Assembly (NCBI GenBank): GCA_018882725.1
Contig: VERK01000002.1
Location: 1 to 41,842, forward strand
From: Actinomycetota bacterium
GTDB taxonomy: Bacteria > Actinomycetota > Acidimicrobiia > Acidimicrobiales > Ilumatobacteraceae
Length of the DNA: 41,842 bases
Direction of reading: 5' to 3'
The position numbers and the translations under genes were made by a program. Under the pieces are notes generated by a model. The model was not told the DNA's origin. It did no database searches and worked only from the letters and a program-made list of their open reading frames with translations. Positions 8,798 through 17,803 of the stretch are shown piece by piece (positions within the stretch are counted from its first letter, which is position 1; each line of letters opens with the position of its first letter).

Positions 8798-9180
8798 GTA
8801 TCGCCGATGAGCGCTACGTGCTGCTCACCACGTTCCGCAAGGATGGTTCTCCGGTGAGCACTCCGGTCTGGATCGCGCCCTTGTCGGGTCGCGACGTGTG
8901 TTTCACCACCAGCGGAGACGCCGGCAAGGTCAAGCGCATCAACCGCACACCCCGCGTCACGCTCCAACCCTGCGACATGCGGGGGCGGCTCAAGGCCGAC
9001 TCCACCTCCGTGGGCGGTTCGGCCCGGGTCGTCACCGGCGCCGACTTCGCCCCCGTGGAGAAGGCGGTGGCCAAGAAATACGGCATCCAGTACCGGCTGG
9101 TGGTGTGGTCGGGGGCCCTGACCTCGGTGTTCAAGCGCACCAAGACCGCCGACGCCGGAATCGTCATCACCCTCGACTGA
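8794..9180 (+). CDS. PPOX-class F420-dependent oxidoreductase-like protein
   Basis: YVLLTTFRKDGSPVSTPVWIAPLSGRDVCFTTSGDAGKVKRINRTPRVTLQPCDMRG; overlaps the helicase stop by 4 nt (ATGA). Confidence 0.88.
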   Translation: MSIADERYVLLTTFRKDGSPVSTPVWIAPLSGRDVCFTTSGDAGKVKRINRTPRVTLQPCDMRGRLKADSTSVGGSARVVTGADFAPVEKAVAKKYGIQYRLVVWSGALTSVFKRTKTADAGIVITLD

Positions 9181-9237
9181 CCAGAACTAAGGTCAGTTCG
9201 ACGGCCGACCCCACGGCCGCATTGAGGGAGGAAATCC

Positions 9238-10491
9238 ATGCTCAGCAAGACCCGCGGGTCGCTCGGGCTCGCTCTCGTCGCAGCGCTTGGCATCGGCCTC
9301 GTTGCCTGCGGCGGCGACGACGAGTCGAGTGAACCGGCAGCAACAGAAGCCCCCGCCGCATCCGAGGCACCGGCTGGTAGCGATGCTCCGGCTGGCACCG
9401 ACGCTCCGGCGGAAGGCGCATCACTCGCCAACTTCACACCGTGGAGCGCCGACGCGCCCGTCGTCGACTGTGCTCCCGACGAAGGACCGCTGAAGGCGGC
9501 CTGGATCTACGTCGGCCCCACCAATGACGGTGGCTGGACTCAGCAGCACGACGCTGGTCGACAGGCCGTGCAGGATCACTTCGGTGACGCTGTCGAAACC
9601 ACGTACAAAGAGAACGTGCCCGAAGGGCCGCAGGTTCTCCAGACCATCGAAGACCTGATCGCTGACGGCAACACCGTCATCTTCGGTACGTCGTTCGGAT
9701 TCCAGGACGCTTTCGTCGAAGCAGCAGCGGCTCACCCCGACGTGTGCTTCGAGTTCGCCACTGGTTACAAGGGTGCCGACAACCTGTCGCAGTTCTACGG
9801 CGCCGCCGAAGACACCGACTTCCTCGCTGGTATGGCGGCCGGTGCGGCATCGAAGAGCGGCAAGCTCGGTTACCTCGCTTCGTTCCCGATCGCCGAAGTC
9901 CTCCGCGGTGTCAACGCGTGGACCATGGGTGCTCGCATGATGAACCCCGACGCCACCGTGAACGTGGTGTGGGTCAACAGCTGGTTCGATCCGCCGAACG
10001 AGCGCAAGGCTGCTGAGGCGCTCATCGCCGAAGGCGCCGACGTGCTCGGTCAGAAGGGCATCGACTCGCCGGCCACCGGTGACGCCGCCAAGGCTGCCGG
10101 AGTGCCGTGGGCCGGTTACAACACCGACCAGAGCGCCAACTACGGCGATGTCTGGTTGACCGCCACCGAGTACGACTGGTCGGTATACGAGATCGCTCGT
10201 ATTCAGGCCGTCCTCGACGGTGCGTGGGTCGCCGGCAACTACTACGGAAACTTGTCGGATGGCTTCGTCACCTTGGCTCCGTTCGGTGATCTGGTTTCGG
10301 AAGAGACCCGTGCCGCGATCCAGGCCGAACTCGAGAAGCTGACGGCAACGCCGGGCTCGCAGTTCACCGGTCCGATCAACGACAACAAGGGCAATGAAGT
10401 CCTCGCCGCTGGCGTGAGCCACACGTTCGAGGAACTCATGAGCATGGCGTACTTGATCGAAGGCGTGGTCGGAGACATCCCGGCCAGCTGA
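9238..10491 (+). CDS. BMP-family (PnrA/Med-like) ABC transporter substrate-binding lipoprotein
   Basis: Lipobox region GIGLVACGGDD; KAAWIYVGPTNDGGWTQQHDAGRQAV; FATGYKGADNLSQFYGAAEDTDFLAGMAAG; SD GGAGGAAAT. Confidence 0.93.
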   Translation: MLSKTRGSLGLALVAALGIGLVACGGDDESSEPAATEAPAASEAPAGSDAPAGTDAPAEGASLANFTPWSADAPVVDCAPDEGPLKAAWIYVGPTNDGGWTQQHDAGRQAVQDHFGDAVETTYKENVPEGPQVLQTIEDLIADGNTVIFGTSFGFQDAFVEAAAAHPDVCFEFATGYKGADNLSQFYGAAEDTDFLAGMAAGAASKSGKLGYLASFPIAEVLRGVNAWTMGARMMNPDATVNVVWVNSWFDPPNERKAAEALIAEGADVLGQKGIDSPATGDAAKAAGVPWAGYNTDQSANYGDVWLTATEYDWSVYEIARIQAVLDGAWVAGNYYGNLSDGFVTLAPFGDLVSEETRAAIQAELEKLTATPGSQFTGPINDNKGNEVLAAGVSHTFEELMSMAYLIEGVVGDIPAS

Positions 10492-10515
10492 CGTTCGACG
10501 TCAACGATGTGCGTT

Positions 10516-10547
10516 GGGCGGGCCCGCGAGGGCCCGCCCTTCGTTTT
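10516..10547 (+). terminator. GC-rich hairpin with GCGA (GNRA) tetraloop followed by TTCGTTTT
   Basis: GGGCGGGCCC-GCGA-GGGCCCGCCC perfect 10-bp stem then TTCGTTTT. Confidence 0.8.
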
Positions 10548-10574
10548 GTCCCGCGAGGGCCCGCCCTTCGTTTT
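10523..10574 (+). repeat. Two tandem copies of CCCGCGAGGGCCCGCCCTTCGTTTT (terminator duplication)
   Basis: 25-bp identical units at 10523-10547 and 10550-10574. Confidence 0.9.
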
Positions 10575-10639
10575 CACCCCAAGGTTTTTCGAGGGGTGCC
10601 ACTCGGCCATCTAGGGTTGGGGCGGAAGGGGGCACCGCA

Positions 10640-12166
10640 ATGACTTCTGCTGTGCGCATGACGGGAATCGTGAAGCGCTTCCCTGGGGTCGTGGCCAACG
10701 ACGGGGTCGACGTCGACATCCGCGCTGGCGAAGTGCACGCCCTTCTCGGTGAGAACGGTGCGGGCAAGTCCACTCTCTCCAACATCTTGACCGGCCTGTA
10801 CCGGCCCGACGAGGGAACCGTCGAGATCAACGGTCAGGCGATGCAGTTCTCGTCACCTCGTGACGCGCTGGACGCTGGAATCGGCATGGTGCACCAGCAT
10901 TTCCGTCTCGTGTCCACGTTCACCGTCGCCGAGAACGTGGTGCTGGGCGAACCCGACTCTCCGTTCATGATGGATCAGAGTCGAGTCGCCCAACAGGTCG
11001 AAGAACTGAGCAATCGCTACGGCCTCGCGGTCGACCCCTCGGCTCGCATCTGGCAGTTGAGCGTCGGCGAGCAGCAGCGAGTCGAGATCATCAAGGTTCT
11101 CTATCGCGGCGCGAAGGTCCTCATCCTCGACGAGCCAACCGCAGTTCTCACACCCATCGAAGCCGATGCGCTCTTCAAGACTTTGCGCGCCATGGTGGCC
11201 GAGGGGCGCACCGTGATCTTCATCTCACACAAACTCGACGAAGTCATGAAGGTGAGCGACCGCGTCACGGTGCTGCGCGGTGGCAAGACGGTCGGCACCG
11301 TCGAGACCGCCAACACCAATACTCGCGAGTTGGCCAGCCTCATGGTGGGCCGATCGGTCGAGTTCAATCGAGTCACTCGCAGCAACCCGGCCGATGTGTC
11401 GCACACCGTCCTCACGCTCAGCGGCGTGTCGGCCCGCGACGACCGCGGTCGCGACGCTCTCCACGGTGTCTCGCTGACTGTCGGACGTGGGGAGATCGTG
11501 GGCGTGGCCGGAGTGGCCGGCAACGGTCAACGCGAACTGGCCGAGGCGATTTCCGGGATGCGTGCGCTGTCGAGTGGCCACATCGACGTTTCCGGTGAGC
11601 GTGTGCAGTCCGGTCGCGCTCGATCAGCCATCGCCAAAGGTGTCGCCCACATCCCCGAAGATCGCCTCCACACCGGTCTCGCCTCGTCCCATTCGGTCGA
11701 AGACAACTTGGCGCTCAAGAACTACCGCTCGAGCAGTCTGTCGAAGTTCCGAGTTCTGCGACGCAAGGCCATTCGTGCTCAGGCCACCGATCTCGTTCAG
11801 AACTACGACGTGAAGACCCCCGACACCGTGACTCCCGTGCGCTTGTTGTCGGGTGGAAACGTGCAGAAGGTTCTGCTCGCGCGCGAGTTCTCATCGCTGC
11901 CCAAAGTTCTCATCGCGGCCTCCCCTACTCGCGGTCTCGACGTCGGCGCCATCGAAACCGTGCGAGCACGACTCGTGGAAGCGGCCGAACGAGGTGTCGG
12001 CATTCTTCTCATCAGCGAAGATCTCGACGAGATCATGTCGTTGGCCGATCGCATCGTCGTCATGTACGAGGGCCGTCTCGTCGACGAGGTTGCCGCCGAG
12101 GCGGCCGATCGCGAGCGTTTGGGCCTCACGATGGGCGGAAGCACCGTGAGCGGAGGTGCCCGATGA
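10640..12166 (+). CDS. BMP-associated ABC transporter, duplicated ATPase (nucleoside importer type)
   Basis: GENGAGKSTLSNILTGL, SVGEQQRVEIIKVLYRGAKVLILDEPTAVLTP and second-half LLSGGNVQKVLLAREF...PTRGLDVGAIE. Confidence 0.95.
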   Translation: MTSAVRMTGIVKRFPGVVANDGVDVDIRAGEVHALLGENGAGKSTLSNILTGLYRPDEGTVEINGQAMQFSSPRDALDAGIGMVHQHFRLVSTFTVAENVVLGEPDSPFMMDQSRVAQQVEELSNRYGLAVDPSARIWQLSVGEQQRVEIIKVLYRGAKVLILDEPTAVLTPIEADALFKTLRAMVAEGRTVIFISHKLDEVMKVSDRVTVLRGGKTVGTVETANTNTRELASLMVGRSVEFNRVTRSNPADVSHTVLTLSGVSARDDRGRDALHGVSLTVGRGEIVGVAGVAGNGQRELAEAISGMRALSSGHIDVSGERVQSGRARSAIAKGVAHIPEDRLHTGLASSHSVEDNLALKNYRSSSLSKFRVLRRKAIRAQATDLVQNYDVKTPDTVTPVRLLSGGNVQKVLLAREFSSLPKVLIAASPTRGLDVGAIETVRARLVEAAERGVGILLISEDLDEIMSLADRIVVMYEGRLVDEVAAEAADRERLGLTMGGSTVSGGAR

Positions 12167-13266
12167 GATCACCGGTTCGTTTCGAACGACGACTCGAGCA
12201 ACCGAAGTGGCTCAACTGGGCCATCCCGGTGGTGTCGCTGATCGCGGCCCTCGTCCTCGGTGCCATCGTGTTGTTGGCCACCGGCAAGAACCCCCTCGAC
12301 GTGTACAGCCGCATCTTCGAACGCGGTTTCGCCGGCACTCGCGCCCTGTCCGGATCCATCAAGACGGCGACACCGCTCGCGTTCACCGGGTTGTGCGCAG
12401 CCATCGCCTTCCGCATGGGCCTCATCAACATCGGCGGCGAAGGTCAGTTCTACATGGGCGCGGTGGGCGCCACCTGGGCCGGTCTCGTGTTCGGCGGCGA
12501 TCTCCCCACCGGTGCCGTGGTGATCGTCATGGCACTGAGCGGCATGGTGTGCGGTGGCCTCTATGCCGCGATCGTCGGCGTGTTGCGCGCCAAGTTCAAC
12601 ACCAACGAAATCATCACGTCGTTGATGATGAACTACCTCGCGGCGATCTTCCTCAACTACCTGATCTACAACTCCACGTCGTACTGGCGTGATCCCGAAT
12701 CGCGCAACTTCCCGGCCGGTAAGCCGATTCCCGATCGTGCCGACTGGAACTTTTACGAAGTAGGCGGCATCAAGATTCCGCTCGCCTTCCTCATCGCGAT
12801 CATCGCCGGTGCGGCGATCTGGGTTCTGTACAAACGCACACGATTCGGCTTCGAAGTGGGCGTGATCGCCGATTCACCCAAGGCCGCGCGATACGCCGGT
12901 ATTCGCACCACGTCCACCATCGTGATCGTTCTGGCTCTCTCCGGCGCCTTGGCTGGTTTGGGTGGCGCCGCCGATGTGGGCAACTTCCGTGGCCTGCTCG
13001 ACTCGAAGGGATTGCAGATGTCGGGCTACGGATACACCGGCATCGTCGTGGCCGCCTTGGCCCGACTCAATCCGATCTCCACGTTGTTCGTGGCGGTACT
13101 GATCGGTGGTCTCACCAACGCCGGCTTCGCGCTCCAGGGCCCCGATTTTCCGAGCGGGCTGGTGGGCACGCTGCAGGGTCTCATCTTGTTCACCGCCGTG
13201 GCTGGTGAGGTGCTCGTGAAGTACCGAATCAGACGCAATCGTCGGGCGGCGGCGGTGATGGCATGA
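12163..13266 (+). CDS. ABC transporter permease (nucleoside/BMP type)
   Basis: Multi-TM protein; GLINIGGEGQFYMGAVGATWAGLV motif; ATGA overlap with upstream ATPase gene. Confidence 0.93.
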   Translation: MRSPVRFERRLEQPKWLNWAIPVVSLIAALVLGAIVLLATGKNPLDVYSRIFERGFAGTRALSGSIKTATPLAFTGLCAAIAFRMGLINIGGEGQFYMGAVGATWAGLVFGGDLPTGAVVIVMALSGMVCGGLYAAIVGVLRAKFNTNEIITSLMMNYLAAIFLNYLIYNSTSYWRDPESRNFPAGKPIPDRADWNFYEVGGIKIPLAFLIAIIAGAAIWVLYKRTRFGFEVGVIADSPKAARYAGIRTTSTIVIVLALSGALAGLGGAADVGNFRGLLDSKGLQMSGYGYTGIVVAALARLNPISTLFVAVLIGGLTNAGFALQGPDFPSGLVGTLQGLILFTAVAGEVLVKYRIRRNRRAAAVMA

Positions 13267-14222
13267 ACAGCAACATCTTCGTCATCATCGCGTCATCGGC
13301 CATCTTCTACGGAACGCCGCTGTTCTTCGCAGCACTCGGCGGAATCTTCACCGAACGAAGCGGTGTGCTCAATCTCGGCGTCGAAGGGACCATGCTCCTC
13401 GGTGGCGTGTCGGGCGCCTGGGCCTCGCAGCACGTACCTGGTTCGGCCTGGTTCACCGTGCTCGCGGCCATCATCATCGGCATGGCCGCCGGTGCACTCA
13501 CCTCGACGTTGCTCGCGTTCCTCTGCGTCACACTGCGTACCAACCAGACGGTGGCTGGTCTCGCCATCACGATCTTCGCCGGTGGCGTCGGTCTGTCGAG
13601 TTACTTCGCGAACATCTGGAAAGTCGCCGAGGCTCCGGTCGATCGACAAGTGCGCCGCCTCGATGTGTTCGGTTGGGCTGATGCACCCGTGGTCGGTCCG
13701 ATTCTGTTCAATCAGACGATCCTCACGTACTTGTCGTGGGTCCTGGTGGTGCTCGCGAGCGTCTACCTGTTCCGCACTCGGTTCGGATTGCAGTTGCGTG
13801 CCGTTGGCGAGTCGCCGCAAACCGCCGACGCCATGGGCATCAACGTGGTGAAGTACCGCTACCTGCACACCATTCTGGGTGGAGCGTTGGCCGGGCTCGG
13901 CGGCGTTTACTACAGCCTGGCGATCGTGCCCACGTGGGTCGACGGAATGACCAAGGGGGCCGGCTGGATCGCCATCGCCTTGGTGATATTCGGCTTCTGG
14001 CGGCCGAGCATCACCTTGATCGGCGCCTACTTGTTCGGTGCACTGCAGTCGCTGAGTTCCACGCTCAAGGCCCGCAACGTTCAGATCAGTGGCGACGTAC
14101 TCGATGCGTTGCCCTTCTTCATGACCATCGTCGTTCTCGTCCTCGTGTCGACTCGCTTCGCCCACCGCCGACTCGGCGCACCGGCGGCCCTGGGTGTTCC
14201 GTACGAGCGCGAAGAACGATGA
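13263..14222 (+). CDS. ABC transporter permease (nucleoside/BMP type)
   Basis: FTERSGVLNLGVEGTMLLGGVSGAW motif; ATGA overlap with upstream gene. Confidence 0.93.
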   Translation: MNSNIFVIIASSAIFYGTPLFFAALGGIFTERSGVLNLGVEGTMLLGGVSGAWASQHVPGSAWFTVLAAIIIGMAAGALTSTLLAFLCVTLRTNQTVAGLAITIFAGGVGLSSYFANIWKVAEAPVDRQVRRLDVFGWADAPVVGPILFNQTILTYLSWVLVVLASVYLFRTRFGLQLRAVGESPQTADAMGINVVKYRYLHTILGGALAGLGGVYYSLAIVPTWVDGMTKGAGWIAIALVIFGFWRPSITLIGAYLFGALQSLSSTLKARNVQISGDVLDALPFFMTIVVLVLVSTRFAHRRLGAPAALGVPYEREER

Positions 14223-15220
14223 CGTCGATCAGCAACGTCTCGCCCGCTCTTCGCCACATCTGGCATCCAGTCGGACGCGTCGATGACTTCGGCGACACAC
14301 CCACGCGGGTCGAACTCGTCGGGGAGGGCTACGTCGTCGTTCGGCTCGACGGCGAGCTGCGCGCGTTTCTCGACGTGTGCCCTCACCGATTCGCCCGGTT
14401 GTCCGATGGTGTGGTGATCGACGACACCATCCGCTGCCCGTATCACGGCTGGCAATTCTCCGCCGAGGGTCGCTGTGCGCACGTGCCCGCACTGGGCGAC
14501 GACGCCACTCTCCCGCCGGCCCGTCTCACCGCACCGCACGTCAAAGAGGCGTACGGACTCTTGTGGATCGCGCCCGACGAACCGGTCACCGACATCCTCA
14601 CGATCCCCGAATGGGACGACTCGTCGCTCGACAAGGTCTGGGTTCCACCGGTCGATGTCGCGGCTGGTGCCGCCCAGATCGTCGACAACTTTCTCGACTT
14701 CGCGCACTTCCCATACGTCCACGCCGGCACGTTCGGTTCCGACAAGGACCGTTTGGTGCACGACTACTCGACCGAACGCACATCCGATGGCTGGGGCTTC
14801 GTCGTCGAGTACCCACACGTGATCGAAAACCACGAAGACCCGCTCGTCGCCCGCGGTGAGCATCCACTAGTTCAGCCTCGCGAGATGCGTTACGACTTCC
14901 GGGTGCCTTTCACCGCCAACTTGCGGCTGTTTCTTCCGCTCACAGGCATGGTCAACGCGATCGTTCTGTGGTGCCAGCCGATGAATGCATCCACGACACG
15001 GGTGCACATGGTGATGATTCGCAACGACACCCAGACCGACGCCGACCGACAAGCCGCTATCGATTACGAGTTGGCCATCTTCACCGAGGATCGCCGCATC
15101 ATCGAACGTCTACCGTCCACCGAGATTCCACTCGATCGGGGTCAAGTACACATCCGCTCCGACCGGCACACGGTGGAGTTCCGGCGCATCCTGCAACGCC
15201 TGGTCGAGTCGACGAGCTAG
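14219..15220 (+). CDS. Rieske [2Fe-2S] oxygenase alpha subunit (VanA/N- or O-demethylase-like)
   Basis: Rieske CPHRFARLSDGVVIDDTIRCPYHGWQF; mononuclear iron region VDNFLDFAHFPYVHAGTFG; ATGA overlap with permease gene. Confidence 0.92.
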   Translation: MTSISNVSPALRHIWHPVGRVDDFGDTPTRVELVGEGYVVVRLDGELRAFLDVCPHRFARLSDGVVIDDTIRCPYHGWQFSAEGRCAHVPALGDDATLPPARLTAPHVKEAYGLLWIAPDEPVTDILTIPEWDDSSLDKVWVPPVDVAAGAAQIVDNFLDFAHFPYVHAGTFGSDKDRLVHDYSTERTSDGWGFVVEYPHVIENHEDPLVARGEHPLVQPREMRYDFRVPFTANLRLFLPLTGMVNAIVLWCQPMNASTTRVHMVMIRNDTQTDADRQAAIDYELAIFTEDRRIIERLPSTEIPLDRGQVHIRSDRHTVEFRRILQRLVESTS

Positions 15221-15227
15221 CGGAGAC

Positions 15228-15812
15228 CTAGTCGAGGCGCACGAACTCGAGGGTGCACTCCGCACCCGACGAGTCGACCATCCGATGGTGCAGCAAGCCA
15301 TCCACGAACGACCGCGTGTGGGTCTCGAGGCCGGCTGACGTGTCAATTTCCATCACGAGGTCGGTGCCGTGGAACAACGTGACAATGGAAACCGGACCGG
15401 ATGGCGAATCGAGGAAGACCGCGGTTTCGCCGTCAACGGGAAACTTCTGAACCGTCTTGCGTCGGCGAACCTCGCCGATCGAACGCGTCTTCACGGTGAC
15501 GGTGAGTTCGCCATCCTTGAAGTCGATGTCGGTGGTCGTGCGGTTGAACTCGTCGCTGATTCGCTTCTCGATGTCGGCGGGCCCGACTCCACGAGCGGCC
15601 AACCAATCGCGGTATCCGGTGTGGCCGACGAACTTCCAGAGTCCGCGCCACGGGTAAATGGGGTCGTCGAGTTCGACCTTCTGGGCCTTGGGCTTGCGAC
15701 GACGATGTGGCGAGAACGCCGTGTTGAGAGCCTCGGCCCGCGCCCGCTGAGCCATCTTGCCGACGATGGCCTCGGTCTTGGGAGGTCGTGCGAACTTGGC
15801 CAGAGACTTCAT
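15228..15812 (-). CDS. Hypothetical protein, possibly beta-barrel (FABP/lipocalin-like)
   Basis: ATG at 15812; MKSLAKFARPPKTEAIVGK...WRGLWKFVGHTGYRDWLAARG...DIDFKDGELTVTVKTRS...THTRSFVDG strand-rich pattern. Confidence 0.6.
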   Translation of the reverse strand: MKSLAKFARPPKTEAIVGKMAQRARAEALNTAFSPHRRRKPKAQKVELDDPIYPWRGLWKFVGHTGYRDWLAARGVGPADIEKRISDEFNRTTTDIDFKDGELTVTVKTRSIGEVRRRKTVQKFPVDGETAVFLDSPSGPVSIVTLFHGTDLVMEIDTSAGLETHTRSFVDGLLHHRMVDSSGAECTLEFVRLD

Positions 15813-15839
15813 GACGAACAGATCGTAGTCTGTCGAGTC

Positions 15840-16418
15840 GTGACCCGATTCGGAGCCGATTACTACCGGCGCTTCTACGGGCGTGGCGGAGTCCACGACA
15901 AGAACTCCATCGCCCGACTCGCATCGGCCGTCCACGGTCTGTGCTCGTGGTGGGGTGTTTCTCCCCGCAGCGTTCTCGACGTGGGGGCGGGGCCGGGGCT
16001 GTGGCGCGACTGGTACCACCGCGAACATCCGAAGGTCCGGGTGGTCTCCACCGACGTGAGCGAGTACGCCTGCACGAAGTACGGACACGAGCAACGAGAC
16101 ATCGCCACCTGGCGTCCGGCCAAGCCGTTCGATCTCGTGATCTGTCACGGCGTTCTGCAGTATCCGAGCGACGCCGACGCCGAATCAGCGATCGAGAACC
16201 TGGCTCATGCGTGTCGACACGTGATGTACCTCGAAGTGCCGACGCGTGCCGACTACCGAACCATCGTCGATCCATCGGCCACCGATATGGACGTACACCA
16301 ACGAACCGGCGACTGGTATCGCACGCGACTCGAACGACACTTCATTCAGGCTGGGGCCGGGTTGTGGGCCCGCAAGGGCGGCCACGTTCTGTTGTACGAA
16401 CTCGAACGAACGCGCTGA
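15840..16418 (+). CDS. SAM-dependent class I methyltransferase
   Basis: SVLDVGAGPGLWRDW, VVSTDVSEYACTKYG, PFDLVICHGVLQY. Confidence 0.85.
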   Translation: MTRFGADYYRRFYGRGGVHDKNSIARLASAVHGLCSWWGVSPRSVLDVGAGPGLWRDWYHREHPKVRVVSTDVSEYACTKYGHEQRDIATWRPAKPFDLVICHGVLQYPSDADAESAIENLAHACRHVMYLEVPTRADYRTIVDPSATDMDVHQRTGDWYRTRLERHFIQAGAGLWARKGGHVLLYELERTR

Positions 16419-16419
16419 G

Positions 16420-17703
16420 TCAGACGCGAAGCGCGCGACGCACGGGGCGATCCCAGCCGGGCTGACCCGTGGGTCGCGGACCGGGCCACAGACGCGGTCC
16501 CATCTCGACCATGCCGTGATGCGACCCGTACTCACCGAGCAGGTTGAGATAGGGCTCGGCTTCGAAGGCTTCAGCACCGCGCACGCCGGTTCCCTTCCAC
16601 ACACCCGTGGCCAGTAGTTCGATCGCGACCACCGGACAAATGGCGGTCTGCCACAAGACGGCCTGCGAACCCCACTCGCGCATCGTGGTCTCGTTGTCGG
16701 CCACGTGATACAGGTACACCTCGCGGTGTTCGCCGTACGACGTGCCCTTCACCCAGATACCCGCGCAGGTCTTGCCGTGCATGAGGTGACCCAGTCGGGC
16801 CGGGTTAGGGAGGACCGCAGCCAGAACGTCACGCGGTGACACCTGCACGTCACCCACCCGAATCGGATCGGTGGAGTCGAGACCGAGGTACGCGAAGGTC
16901 TTCAGCCAGTCGATGAACTCGGCGCCCAAGCCGTACTTGAACGTGACGCGATTGCAGTCGACTTCACGCGGAATGAGAATGACTTCTTCGTGTTCGACGT
17001 TCACGCACTCGATCGGGCCGATGCCGGCCGGGAAATGGAAGATCTCGGGCTCGCTGAAGCACTCGGTGGTGAAGAGTCCACGCTCGCGCTCCCACACGAT
17101 GGGCGGATTGAGACATTCTTCGATGGTGGTCCAGATCGAGAAGGTGGGCGCGAAGTCATAGCCGTCGATCGAGAGGTTCGAACCGTCGCGCACACCGATC
17201 TCGTCGATGGTGTCGAACAGATTGTCGGCGGCGTAGCGAGCGAAGATGTCGGACAGGCCGGGCTCGACGCCCATACCGACGAGAGCCAACAGCCCTTTCT
17301 CACGCCACGCAGTGTCGGCGTCGAGTTGCTCTTGGCCGAGCGGGATTCCGACTTGGTTGTAGGGGTCGGTCGGGTGTGGCCGACTCAGGTTCATGGCCAT
17401 GTCGAGATAGTTCGTGCCGGCCCGGAAGCAGGCCTCGAAGATCTCTTCGTTGAGACGAGGGTCGCAAGCGTTGACGACGATGTCGGCCTTGGTTCGCGTG
17501 ATGAGCGCGACGAGTTCGTCGACCGAGCGAGCGTCGACTTGCGCCGCCGCGAAGCGGCCCGGATCGTCGAGTTCGCTCACCGCCTTCTGTGCGGAAGCCA
17601 ACGAGATGTCGGCGATCGTGAACGAATCGAAGAAGGCGCGTGTTTCAGCGATGGAGGCCATCGAGGCTCCAACGCCGCCAGCGCCGATCACCAGGATGTT
17701 CAT
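16420..17703 (-). CDS. Saccharopine dehydrogenase family protein
   Basis: MNILVIGAGGVGASMASIAE Rossmann start; ADIVVNACDPRLNEEIFEACFRAGTNYLDMA. Confidence 0.9.
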   Translation of the reverse strand: MNILVIGAGGVGASMASIAETRAFFDSFTIADISLASAQKAVSELDDPGRFAAAQVDARSVDELVALITRTKADIVVNACDPRLNEEIFEACFRAGTNYLDMAMNLSRPHPTDPYNQVGIPLGQEQLDADTAWREKGLLALVGMGVEPGLSDIFARYAADNLFDTIDEIGVRDGSNLSIDGYDFAPTFSIWTTIEECLNPPIVWERERGLFTTECFSEPEIFHFPAGIGPIECVNVEHEEVILIPREVDCNRVTFKYGLGAEFIDWLKTFAYLGLDSTDPIRVGDVQVSPRDVLAAVLPNPARLGHLMHGKTCAGIWVKGTSYGEHREVYLYHVADNETTMREWGSQAVLWQTAICPVVAIELLATGVWKGTGVRGAEAFEAEPYLNLLGEYGSHHGMVEMGPRLWPGPRPTGQPGWDRPVRRALRV

Positions 17704-17803
17704 GAAAAATCAGTCCAATGCGGGGAACGGTGTGAACCGTGACCTTCTTTCTACCCGCAAAACGGCGCTGTGGCGCGCCACTCGAATATCAAGAAATGGT
17801 TTC

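Noticed and set aside
9181-9237. Possible riboswitch upstream of the BMP gene
   Set aside because: Only ~57 nt with a weak GGCCG/CGGCC hairpin and an SD; no recognised aptamer pattern.
9421-10422. 333-aa ORF on - strand
   Set aside because: Antisense to the BMP substrate-binding protein gene; no recognisable motifs or RBS.
13293-14165. 290-aa ORF on - strand
   Set aside because: Antisense to a clear ABC permease; composition (E/H/R-rich) typical of a shadow ORF.
17704-17803. Relatively AT-rich stretch downstream of the FGGY-like gene as a possible mobile-element junction
   Set aside because: No terminal repeats, integrase or transposase; it also contains the promoter/leader region of the saccharopine dehydrogenase gene.
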